DNA from: Lichina pygmaea
Taxonomy: Eukaryota; Ascomycota; Lichinomycetes; Lichinales; Lichinaceae
Direction: 5' to 3'
DNA length: 64,000 nucleotides
NCBI GenBank assembly: GCA_963422465.1
Contig: OY730169.1
Coordinates: 5,518,001-5,582,000, forward strand
Part shown: positions 43,692 through 54,527 of the stretch, in pieces
Layout of the letters: each line of letters starts with the position of its first letter
Position numbering within the stretch: the stretch's first letter is position 1
Program-made: the position numbers and the translations under genes
Notes under the pieces: model-generated
The model's database searches: none
What the model was told of the DNA's origin: nothing
What the model saw: only the letters and a program-made list of their open reading frames with translations

Positions 43692-45378
43692 TCAATGCCT
43701 CCATATCCGCACAGCCTTGTCCTTGCCACCGCTGCCAACCCTCTGGCCATCTGGACTCCAGTCAACGGCATAGATCTCGTCCTGATGACCCGGAAGGTCT
43801 TCCGAGAGCTTTCCCGTCCTGACATCCCAGACCTTGAGGGTTGTATCTTTGGATGCGCTGACAAGGAGTCTCGAGTCCGCCGAGAAGTTGCACTGGTACA
43901 CGGGTGCCACATGACCGCGCAGAGTGGTTATGAATCTACCGGGAGTGTGTGATTGATCAGCAACAGAAGAGATGCGTTGAGGAGGGCTGATCAGGACTCA
44001 CTTGCCATCGCGGGCATCCCATAGCTTGACGTGGTTATCGAACCCGGCCGAGGCGATGTAGAGCCCATCCGGCGAGAATGTTACGTGGTTGACCTGTTTC
44101 TGGTGGCCCAGCAGCCGAGCCAGGGGCTTTTTCGACTTTTGCGGTTCCCACAGATACATCGTGAAGTCGTCACTGGCAGAAACCAGCCTCTCGACCGTTT
44201 TGCCTTCCCGCATGGCGGCAGCGGTGTACCTTGCCTTGGCCTTGGCTTTCTTGTCGGCGACGCCGTCTGGCACTTTCCCGGTGTGGTCGTGATACGCCGT
44301 ACGCAGCGCAAAGTCCGTTGACAGGGCGAGATGGTTGACCCAATGTGCATGGGCGGTCAAGGTGTGCCGCAGCGTTCCGTCTGCGGCGTTCCATACTTTG
44401 ACCGTCTTGTCGTGAGAGGCGGTGTAGATGCTGCCGGTGCCACCCCATCTGACACAGGTCACAGAGCCAGCATGGCCGCTGAGGACTAGCTCTATTCGCT
44501 GGATCACGGCATTCCAGATCCGAACCGTTGCATCTCTCGAGGCCGACGCGATTCTGGCCGCGTCGACATCTCGAAGATGATATGGCTCCCAGGCTAGGCT
44601 GTTGACCCACTTGGTGTGTCCGTTCATGGGCGACCCAACCGACTTGCCCGTGATAGGATCCCAGAGGCGCACCGAACCATCCAAGCTGCCGGTAGCAATT
44701 GTCTTGTCATCCGATGACCAGCTTACGGCCAACACCCACCCAGTATGTCCTTTGAGGGTATGCAACGGGGTACCGGTATCACAATCCCAAACTCTCGCTG
44801 TCGAGTCTCCACTCCCGGTAACCACCCGGGAGGAGGAAAACGGTGAAAACTGAGTTGCAAGTATCGCTTCCCCGTGACCTGGGATCGTGGCGGCACATCG
44901 TGAGACGGCCTTTACCCGGAACACAGCCTGCGGCGTATATCTAAGATGTATTACGTCCTCTGTTGTCCGCAGCCCTTTTTTCAAGATGGAATGGTAGATG
45001 TCCGATAATACGTCCGGCGGTGCTCCTTCGTCCTCATCGTCCGCTTTCCGGTCTGATACGAGGCTGAATCTGTATGGTACGCGATGTAGCTCATCCTGGC
45101 GTACTGGTCAGGAGACTGACAACGTAGATGCTTGCTCCACGAGTTCTTCATACATTACCTTGAATGGTGTTGAGCAACAGTTCGAGATTTTTTACAGTAG
45201 CATCCACGACCGGGACAGCCACTGCCGGCCCTGTTGCATCTCCAGTCGCATGGTCACGAAACTGTAGCCGAACACTCCCAAGATCGTCCGGGATCCGATC
45301 AATATCCTGCTGTTGTTTTGCTTTGATTGCTAGAGCCGTCTTCTGGCGCTTATTTGGAGGAGGTAAAACAGTAGTCAT
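43692..45378 (-). CDS. RSA4: Notchless/Rsa4 ribosome assembly factor
   Basis: Three exons: 45378-45159, 45103-44002 and 43935-43692, 521 aa (yeast Rsa4 515). It begins MTTVLPPPNKRQKTALAIKA, then the NLE domain (VRLQFRDHATGDATGPAVAV, residues about 28-100) that docks to the MIDAS domain of Rea1/Midasin. After the LRYTPQAVFRVKAVSRCAAT linker follow eight WD40 repeats (for example GHTGWVLAVSWSSDDKTIAT and GHQDEIYAVDWSPDGQRVGS). Rsa4 sits on pre-60S particles and is pulled off by the Rea1 ATPase before nuclear export. Introns of 55 and 66 nt; at the first, the acceptor CCAG|TACGCCAG is chosen over the later one because only it keeps the frame. The gene is divergent from MSH4 with 239 bp between start codons. 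Confidence 0.95.
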
Positions 45379-45617
45379 TTTGTAGATGTCTTGGAAAATG
45401 ATCATGTGGGGACGAGGATGTGACGATTTACTTCGGACATCGGACACAATATGGATGATGACCCTTTACGGCTAGCGTCGGTCGAATGATGATCCGGTGC
45501 CGAGCCACCGTACGGTAGCCTGACATTCAGCATCTGAAATCTTGAAGACCGGTGAACACTACGAGTACGTTACGTAGAACTTGGAACAAACCACACTGCC
45601 TCACAGATACTGCATCT
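45379..45617. promoter_or_regulatory. Short divergent promoter RSA4 / MSH4
   Basis: Only 239 bp separate the start codon of a constitutive ribosome factor from that of a meiotic gene. No obvious meiotic upstream site can be named. Confidence 0.45.
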
Positions 45618-48600
45618 ATGGTGCCATATAGCCGCCCTTCAACCTCTTTCGATACCTTGGCCACATCAGCCCAGTATTGGACCAGCACATCCCGCTCGCC
45701 AACTGCGAGACCGAGGACCAATGCGTCCTCGCTATGGGGGGTCAGCAGCCAGCGGATCGTGTGTGCGATAAGCGAGTCTCGGGGCGTCTCTCCGACAGTG
45801 GGCCTCGCCTTCGTCAATCTTTCCACCGGGGAAGTGGTCCTTAGCCAGCTCTGTGACAGCCAAACTTATGTCAGGACCGTGCATAAGTTGAGCGTCTTTG
45901 AACCTAGCCAGTTGCTGGTCATGAGCACCGCATTACGCCCAAAGTCCAAGCTCTGTGCCATTGTTGAGGAGAGCCTGCCTGGAACGGACATCATCGGGTT
46001 GGACCGCAAGTACTGGGCCGAGACTACCGGGATCGACTATATCGAGCAACTGGCCTTTGCAGAAGACGTTGAGCCCATCAAAGTCTCCCTTGGAGGAAAC
46101 TATTTTGCCACCTGCTGCGTCGCTGCTGTATGTTGCAGCTTGTTAGCAGCAAGCATACCATATGAGGACACCCACTAAAAGGCAGCAGGTGCTCAAGTAT
46201 ATTGAGTTGGCTCTATGCACTTCCTTTGCTTTTCATTCGCTTCGTATCGCTTTCCAGCCTCCGGAGGGATCTGTCATGATTGATCTGTCGACCATGCGCT
46301 CTCTAGAGTTGATCCAGAATCTCCAGAACCCAAAGTCCAAAGACTGTCTCTTTGGTCTCCTCAATGAGACCTTGACGCCAATGGGGGCAAGGGTGCTCAG
46401 GGGAAACTTGATGCAGCCAGTGACCGATCCCGCAGTTCTCAACAAAAGACATGACGCGCTGGAGGAGTTGACTGTCAAGGAAGACATGTTCTTCGCTACC
46501 AGACAAGGCTGGTAGCCCTGGACACACGGGCTCTTGGCGCCTCCATATACTGACCTCGACGTAGCGCTCAAGGCGTTCCTGGACGTCGACAAGCTTCTCA
46601 CCTCGGTGAGCGATGCTGGCATGGCGACCTTGATTTGCTCTGACCTTTCCCATCTGCAGCTTATCAGCATCCCTACGAAGCAGTCACTTCAGAATACGGA
46701 ACATGCGATCAATGATGTCATTCTACTAAAGCACTTTGTGGGTGCCGCCAACGCCGTCTTCGAGGCATTGACCGGCGCAAGGAGCTTTCTCCTGGTCTCT
46801 ATCCGTGAAGTTTGTCGTACACCCAGCCGTGCGAGCAAATACTGAGGTCCATACAGCTCTGCAACCCCACAAAAGTGGCGACGGTTCAACTGCTGATCAG
46901 TGAGAATATCAACGCGGATGTCGCGTATCAGAGTCAGCCTCTAGATCTGAGGAATCAAAGAACTTACGCTGTCAGGGTATGCAACATACGCTACATAGGA
47001 AGGCCACTCAGCTTGACTAAGTTCTGCGACAGTCAGGAGTCAATGGACTGCTGGACGTAGCGAGGAAGACCTACGACGAGTCGTGCCAAGAGGTCTACAG
47101 TCTCATTGGCCATCTCAACGGTACATTCGAACGTGCGTATGATTTGACCCTTCTGACGGCTTGGCAGAAGAATATGAGTTGGCCTTGGACCTCAAGTACG
47201 ACAACCTTCGACAGTTCTACGTACGGATTTCTCTCACGGATCTCGACGACCGAGAGTTGCCCCCAGTCTTCATCAATGTGTTCCGGAGGAAGAAGTATAT
47301 CGAGTGCCAGACGCTGGACATGGTCAAGCAGAACCAAAGGGTACGCCTCTGATGATGATCGTCTTCTCGCCCGCTGACTTTGAGGATAGATTGCAGACTC
47401 GCATCAGGAAGTGGTCATCTTGAGTTGGTAACCCTAGAAGGCCGAGCCACTCGACAAGCTGCGTGCAGAGCGCCGTGGAGAGCCAAACTGAAAGCTCGTA
47501 GGTGACAAGGTCATCCAGCAATTGACCTCTGATCTCCGAGCAGAGGCTGCGGTGCTATTTCGCATCTCGGATGCGATAGCGACCCTTGATATGGTCTGCC
47601 ATTTGAGCATCATCTTCTTGAGAAGACGTTGACGTTTGTAGCTCGCTTCTTTTGGCCAGCTCGTAACGACTCTGGACTACGGTATGGTCGGAGGTTTGGG
47701 GCTACAGCCAGGCACCGGGGCTGACGAGCTCCCAAGCTCGACCTGAGTTCACGGACACTCTGGCCATCAAAGCAGGCCGGCATCCGATTCGCGAGAAGAT
47801 CCAAAAGGACCGCTTCATCCCCAACGACGTGTATGCAACTCAACAGTCCCGGTTTCAAATCGTCACTGGTGAGTCCTTGGTCGCTGAGAGCTTGACATGT
47901 CAGCAGCTCATTGGCTTATCTCACAGGGTGCAACATGAGCGGTGAGCACTTGTCCCTTTTCGCAGAAAGCGATGCTCTGACTTTGTTGGTGCAGGCAAGA
48001 GTACCTACATTCGCATGATTGCCCTTCTTGCAATCATGGCCCAAATAGGCTGTTTGTGAGTGGGTTTGGTGGTGGATGTTGTCGGACCTCTTCACTGAAG
48101 AAGGTTCAGCGTACCTGCTCAGTATGCGTCCTTTCCAATCATCCGGCAGCTGTTCGCCAGAGTATCGACCGACGACAGCATCGAGGCGAACGTGTCAACG
48201 TTTGCAGCAGAGATGCGGGAAACGGCGTTCATTCTGCGGAACATCGACAGCGCTAGCATGTAACTGCCAAGTCGGCGCTGCTAATGAGGCACAGACCGCT
48301 GATCACGACTAGGATCATCATTGACGAACTTGGCCGAGGCACAAGCACCAGAGATGGACTAGCGATTGCTACCAGTATCGCCGAGGCCCTCGTTCAAAGT
48401 AGGGTATGTCTGGGCTTCGCCCATGAAGCAGTCTCACTTCAAGGGAGTTTCCAAGTTCTGGTCAAGCGGATCGCTGAAGTCTTCAGGCGCTCGTATGGTT
48501 CGCCACCCACTTTACCGATCTGGCGAAGATCATGGCGGAGCGCAACGGAGTGGTTAATTTGCATCTGGCCGTTGAGGTTCGCCGACTCACTGTCTTTGTC

Positions 48601-49790
48601 GGCGTTCTCGTGCTGAGCAGCTTCAGATGACAGAAGCAAAGACAATGGCCATGCTGTACAAAGTCAGCGACGGATGCGTCAGGGAGCAGCACTATGGTAC
48701 TCCTGCGGAGCGTGTTCTGCTTTGTAGCGCTCGAAGCCCATCTCTGACGGGGTACATAGGCCTTGCCTTGGCCGGGGTGCTTGATCTTCCACCAGCAGTT
48801 CTTGATATGGCGTCGCGGGTCTCGGACAAGCTCAGTCGGCAGATTGAACGGCGACGGCGGACGTCTCGTGCGTCCGCTACATCGCGGCGGCGGAATCTGA
48901 TTCTGAGCCTCAAGGAGTCCTTGGTTCAAGCCAGAGACGGCACGATGCGGGCCAGCAATTTGACGTCGTGGCTGCGTAAGCTGCAAGCCGAGTTCGTTGC
49001 TCGTATGGCCGCGATCGATGAAGATGTTGGTGCCGCCAGCGCTGCCGGTAGCGCTGTCGAAGAAGACGTCACCGTGGCGAGCCAAGTCTTCTCGGGCGAG
49101 GACGTGGATGAGACTTTGCAGGATCAGCAGCAAGTCATCGACAGCTCTGACGTGGATATGGGTTCCGAAGCGGGTCGCGGACTGACCGAGACTGATCTCC
49201 TCGTCGAGGCCGGATCGAGCCATGTCGGGGCTGACTTTCGGCAAGCTGACGTCGCAGCGACACCCCGCATGGGCAGTCGAGCCTTCGCAGCAGTGGCTGT
49301 CAACGAAGTTCAACAGGAGAGCATATTCAGCTTTGGGAGTTCCGACTCTGCAGAGGAAAGCCAATACCATGACGCCTCGGACCAGACTCGGCCCGAGAAG
49401 GACAACAACCAGGATCGGGATGCTATCAAGCAAGCCTCCGATCAGGAAGTCGGCGACGACGCTGAAACAGCGCGTGAGGATAGCGACAGCCACGCTAGCG
49501 CGGACGAGACAAGCACGTACGGCCGGGAAGCCACTACCGGGAACGGCACGTCAGCCGGTCCCGATATCCCACCGAGCAGCAGCACAGTCAGCTCCCTCGG
49601 TGTGCGGCCCCCGGAAGTCATCACAATCAGCAGCAGCGGCGGCGGCTCGGGGGAAGATGACGAAGACGAAGGACAAGGCGGAGCACGAGACGGCGCTCTT
49701 TCGTCCGGTATCTCGGACAGAAGTCTGTTCCCTTCAGAGCTACTCGAAGCGGGAGACGACGACGACGACGACCAGCAGGGGCTGCCATGA
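45618..49790 (+). CDS. MSH4: Meiotic MutS homologue MSH4 (18 exons)
   Basis: Exons: 45618-46127, 46189-46507, 46565-46605, 46660-46794, 46836-46976, 47033-47120, 47168-47340, 47390-47423, 47502-47593, 47642-47681, 47737-47868, 47927-47941, 47995-48055, 48110-48259, 48313-48403, 48487-48576, 48627-48696 and 48760-49790; 1,070 aa. MSH4 pairs with MSH5 as MutS-gamma and stabilises recombination intermediates to make interfering crossovers. The aligned core includes LDRKYWAETTGIDYIEQLAF, RPEFTDTLAIKAGRHPIREK, Walker A GCNMSGKST (about 569-577), STDDSIEANVSTFAAEMRET, Walker B IIIDELGRGTSTRDG and WFATHFTDL. As expected for MSH4 there is no mismatch-binding N-terminal domain. Exon 12 is only 15 nt. 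Intron 2 lacks a normal GT donor in the right phase (see findings). The last 250 or so residues are an acidic Ser/Asp/Glu tail beyond the usual end. Confidence 0.92.
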
Positions 49791-49965
49791 TGCGATGTCG
49801 AACAGGAAGAGGGACGTGGACGCATGGGGGCGTCGGTACGAACGAGCAATGGCGGGTTGAGCCGAGAAGAGCTTGCTTCTTACATTGCTCTCCGCTCCGT
49901 TTGTGCAAGGAAGTTGCAGATCGTGGCTGCAACTCGGGAAGAGTGCGTGTTTTCGATGTGGCTAG

Positions 49966-50027
49966 GTAGCTAGGTAGCTAGGTTGTTAGGTATCTGGATA
50001 GCTAGTCATCTAGATAGCTAGATAGCC
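49966..50027. repeat. TAGCTAGG-type tandem repeat
   Basis: About eight imperfect copies of an 8-bp TAGCTAGG/TAGATAGC unit just downstream of MSH4. Confidence 0.75.
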
Positions 50028-50581
50028 ACTAATTATACAGTGCAGTAGGCAACCAGTGAAGTTTTGCCGATACACAGCCGCAACCATCTTCATCGCCCTT
50101 TCCCCTTTGATGTTACAGTGGCACGACACAAGTCTGCGTACAGCTTCATACAAAATCTACCTCGGGCTAGTCCGGAGGATCCATACCTCATCACTCGCCA
50201 TAAATCTGCTTCTGTCGCATTACTCAAGAAGATGGCAGATGGGTTGTACCTTTACGTACCGGCGTACGCAGACTTGTGTCGTGACACTGTACGGAGTACA
50301 TCCCCCCCTTCCCCCCCTCCCCCTTATCCCTTATCCCTTATCCCTCTCCCTCTCTCTCTCTCCCCCCTGTCCCTCATCCCTCTCCGTCTCTCTCTACGTC
50401 TCCCCTCCGGCCAAACAAGAAAAAAACCACAAAACAAGAAAATGTCAAAAAAAGAATCAGACACGTTGCCGACAAGAACGGGACACCACCGTGAAATCTT
50501 TTCAGACGATAGCAGGCGGGTACAGTACAGTACAGTACAGTACGGGTACAGTACAGTAGGAGTACGTCCTTGGAGTCCCTG

Positions 50582-50709
50582 TGGATGTACGGTACAGAAA
50601 GTATGGATGTACAGTACAGAAAGTATGGATGTACAGTACAGAAAGTATGGATGTACAGTACAGAAAGTATGGATGTACAGTACAGAAAGTATGGATGTAC
50701 AGTACGTAT
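50582..50709. repeat. 22-bp minisatellite, about six copies
   Basis: Unit ATGGATGTACAGTACAGAAA plus GT; middle copies are identical, the first has a variant, and further partial copies lie at 50757-50790. It is preceded by a (GTACA)n run at 50521-50559. Near-identity of copies implies recent expansion. Confidence 0.92.
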
Positions 50710-50845
50710 GTACGAGAGGTACGGAAGGAAATGGATGGTACTTCCGCACGTACAGAAAGGATGGATGTACAGTACAGTACGAGAGGTACGGAAGGTACGG
50801 AAAAGTATGTGTCACGGTCGAAAGCCGTGGACATGCATATACCTG

Positions 50846-50946
50846 TGTGGACATGTGTGTAGATGTGTGTGTAGATATGTGTGTAGATACGTATGTAGAT
50901 ATGTGTGTAGATACGTATGTAGATATGTCTGTAGATACGTATGTAG
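50846..50946. repeat. TGTAGATA-type tandem repeat
   Basis: Alternating ATATGTGTGTAG and ATACGTATGTAG units, about ten copies. Confidence 0.85.
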
Positions 50947-52368
50947 AGCGATGATGATGGCAATCTAGCTGAAGCAAGCGATCTATATACTGTACGTACA
51001 GGAAGCAGGCCACCCCCCCGTCACCCCGTGGTGTGGCGGGAGAGAGACTGTGGTGGGTCCTAGCCAGTGTCCTGACAGTGTGGATGTACGGATGTACAGA
51101 AGGTACGAAAGGTTACACGCACCGGTTGGGCGTGTGTTCCGACACAGATTGTGTTCTACGGGAGGACGGTACGTGATTGAGCCGAAAGGAGGTGGATAGC
51201 GGACTTGGTGTTCTTGGAAGGGGGATAGGGATGTGTGTCTTTGGTTGGTTTTGTCTGAATGAATTGGTTGGGTTGGTTTGATTGAGTGGGGCAAGTGGGC
51301 TGATTGAGTGGTTGTGTTCCAACTGAAATGACTTGGTTGATTTGGTAGCCTTGATTTGATTGAGTGACTAGGTCGAGTGGGTCGATTGACTTGATTGACT
51401 CGATCGACTCGACTGACCGATCGACCGATGCACTTGACTGAACCTGATTGACTTGGCTCAGCTGTCACCAAGTGACGATATGCCGTAAGCACGATGTAAA
51501 GCGATGAAGGACGGAAAAGACAGGGGACAGAGAACAGAAAGTACAAAAGTACAGAATCGGATGGCGTGAAATGAGATGGGATGAAAGAAGATAAGACGAC
51601 ACGGCATAGGTGCCAGAATAAAAACCAGATGAAGTAGCACGATGGTAGAGACGAGCGCTGCGGTGACTTGGAGATGTTGAGGAGGGGGGATCAGATGTGA
51701 TGCGATAAGATAAGATGCGATGATACGGGATGAGACAAGACAGGGATGGGATACATCAAGATGGGATAAGATGGGACAAGAGCGGAAGATGGGATGCGAC
51801 GAGATGAGCAGGAACGAGATGCAAGTCTTACAGAACGACGAGGGGGAATGAGTGCGGCCGTGGCTCTGGGACTTGGGGCTCTCGATGTACGAGAAGAAAA
51901 GAGAAGAAAAGAGAAGACAGGAGACGACAGGAAAGACAGGAAAGACAAGCCGTAGGAGGAAGCACGACAAGAGAAGAGAGAGTATGACGCAAGGAGATCG
52001 GATCGAAGAGACTTGGACACTGCGTGAACAAGAGACAAGGACTGATCGATTGGCCGCCTACCCCTTCCCTCGCGCCTCTCGAGCTCTTTTTCTTCAGACG
52101 GCCTACCGTATGGCCCTTTTTGCGACTCGCGGGTCGCGACCGGCCAAAGCAGACGGAAGCCGACCGGAACCAGACAGACAGAGACCACCGGCCAGGCCAG
52201 TCAGAGCGCACGGGACCCAGCCTCGCGTTTCCGGATCCGGCTCCGTCGCGCGATAGAGATATCCTTTCCCTCTTCGTCGCCTCGACGGGACACCCGTCTT
52301 GTAATCACGTTGCACCGTATCGTGTCGCGACGAAGATGAAACGTCGTACTCATATTACGACGGTCGTG

Positions 52369-52912
52369 TTAGTCGTCGCCGTCGTACTCCTCGCGGTTGG
52401 CGATGCTCCTGAGACCGTCCTTGCGGATGGGGATCTTGATGCCCTGCGTGGCGAAGCACTTGCTCAGCGGCGTGCTCTCGATCACGCCGGGGAATTTCTT
52501 GGCGGAGAAGACCTGGAAGATGTCGCTGAAGGTGCTCGCGAGCACCGGTGCCGAGCCCGTGTTCAGCCGGTTGCCGTCGCCGACGTTGACAAAGTTCATC
52601 TTGAGCCTACGCGGCGCGAAGCCTTAGCCGGCCTGGCGAAGGGCCGATGGACCAGGGAGAGCGGCGCGGAGGGGACACCGACCTGAACTGCCCTTCCGTG
52701 CGAACCGACAGATCCTGGAGCACGAACCACACGCCAATCTTGTCGTCAGGGTCGGACAACCGAAAGGCCGTGGCCGAAAGACTGCCGATGAGGTTCCTCG
52801 TGAACATGCCCGTCGGAGCCGGCGCGTGCGGACCGTGTGCCGAGGGCAGGTTCGGGTGAAAGTAGTCGGCCGACGGCATCTGCGAGACCGGGGGCCCGGC
52901 ATGATACGGCCC

Positions 52913-52943
<31 letters not shown>

Positions 52944-53545
52944 TGCGGTGGCGGATGGTGGTGAGGATAAAAGTGTTGGTGCGGATGAGCGTAGGGGTAG
53001 CCATTCGACGGCGGCGGCGGCGGCGGCGGCGGCGGAGCTCCTGGCGACTGATGGTGATGCGGGTGAGGATAGTCATGTGGCGGGGGGTGATGATACGGAT
53101 ACGGTTGTTGTTGTTGTTGTTGCTGTTGTTGCTGTTGTTGCTGTTGCTGTTGTTGTGGATGATGTTGGTGATACTGATGCGTCGGCGACGGGACCTGATG
53201 GTACATGAGATGTGGCGGCGGCTGGCCCTGGCCGTGGTGGTAGGCCTGCGCCTGCTCGTGGTACGACGTCGGTGCGCGCGATTCGTACGCGTATTGCTGC
53301 TGCTGACCGTAGCCCTGCGGCGTGTGGAAGGCGATCAAGTTGGCCGTCAGAGGCGTCGGCATCGCGGTCGGATACGAGGTCGGTATCGAGCCGGCGATGG
53401 AGGTGGCGCTGGCCGAGTGGCGCACGAGGTTGACCTCGCGTGTGGCATCGGGCGACCAGAGATCGACGGTGAGGACAAAGTACGATATCTCGATCTCGCT
53501 GTTTCCGGACGTCAGTGCAGCCCGGCCTTCTCTGGCTGGGTCGGA

Positions 53546-53596
<51 letters not shown>

Positions 53597-54527
53597 GTGC
53601 AGCAGCAGCAGCAGCAGCAGCAGCAGGTACGGCCGAGGAAAGGATCTCGAGCGACTCCGTGACATCTCACCTGACGTCCACCTCCTTGTTGGTGGCAGAA
53701 TCCTTGACGATCAACCTGACACACGGCGGGGGCGTGATCGGCCGTCGATCCTGCACGGGGCCCCACCATCGCATGAGCGACCGAGCCGAGCGACGAACGA
53801 CGTTCCAAATCGAGCACGCTCGCCCACCCACCTTGTCCCCGAAACCGCACATCCGCGCCCGTATCGGTTGTTGTACGACATCGAGACTGCGACACGGTGC
53901 GAGGTCAGTCTCGGCTGCTCAGCCGTCGCCTAGGTCGACCGAGGGGGAGTCGACATGCCTGTAGACGCGACCGTTGTCGAGCGCGGACGTCGAAGGCGTC
54001 CGGATCTCGGGTAGCACGCCCCCGGGAGGTTGGGGCGGTAGTGGAGGGCCCGGTAGGTCAGGCAGCGACGGAGGCGACGGGTCCGAAGACTTTTCCGACG
54101 GCGTCACATTTATCGGCGATGGGGGAAGACGACGAGGGGCCTGCGGCGGTAGGCGGTCTCGGTCGTGGTCCTGCTGGTGATGTTGCTGTTGGACGCGCTG
54201 CTGATCATCAGACGACATCTGAGGCGGACCGGGCGGCTGCCGTTGCTGATCCTGCTGCCGATGCGGATCCTGGCGCCGATGCCGATGCCGGTTCGGCCGC
54301 GGTGACGTGATGAGGAACGGCTGGCTCGGAGAGACCGGCCGTGAAGATTCTGCGGCCGGCTGTATCGGCGGCAGTCCGGCCGAGGGCGATCCTGGACGGG
54401 CCGGATGCGGATGCGGATGCGGGTACGGCGCAAGGGCTTGAGCTGGACCCGATGCCGGATGATGATGATCACGATGATGGTGATGGTGACGATGAGGGCT
54501 CTGATGCTCCGGGACGACCGAAGACAT
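52369..54527 (-). CDS. VELB: VelB-type velvet regulator
   Basis: Five exons: 54527-53959, 53886-53832, 53750-53671, 53498-52683 and 52606-52369, 585 aa. After a 185-residue His/Pro/Gln-rich N-terminus the velvet domain starts [40 protein letters not shown], continues [15 protein letters not shown] and ends [27 protein letters not shown] and [12 protein letters not shown]. As in Aspergillus VelB the domain is split by an insertion, here about 195 residues of polyQ (17 Gln), polyPro and His-rich sequence. VelB-class proteins bind DNA through the NF-kappaB-like velvet fold, partner VeA or VosA, and control development and secondary metabolism. Intron 1 is GC-AG (ACAG|GCATGT). Intron 3 (53670-53499) contains long CTG and CCG triplet runs. 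Confidence 0.9.
53547..53626. repeat. (GGC)n and (GCA)n triplet tracts in a velB intron
   Basis: About 16 GGC units followed by about 9 GCA units on the plus strand, entirely within the third intron of the velvet gene. A matching GGC tract also sits in the coding polyPro region (52918-52943). Confidence 0.9.

Larger units (their letters stand above)
49791..52368. other. Intergenic, tandem-repeat rich
   Basis: 2.6 kb with no supported gene. It contains a TAGCTAGG-type array (49966-50027), an ACAGT array, a 22-bp minisatellite, a TGTAGATA array, a degenerate TTGATTGA-type stretch (51240-51450) and purine-rich GAAAAGAGAA DNA (51890-51950). Open frames here are read-throughs of these repeats. 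Confidence 0.6.

Noticed and set aside
50324-51013. 229-codon Tyr/Thr/His-rich frame and its partners
   Set aside because: Pure read-through of tandem repeats; the composition follows the repeat units.
52826-53662. 278-codon Arg/Leu-rich open frame on the plus strand
   Set aside because: Antisense to the polyQ/polyPro part of the velvet gene; an artefact of triplet repeats.
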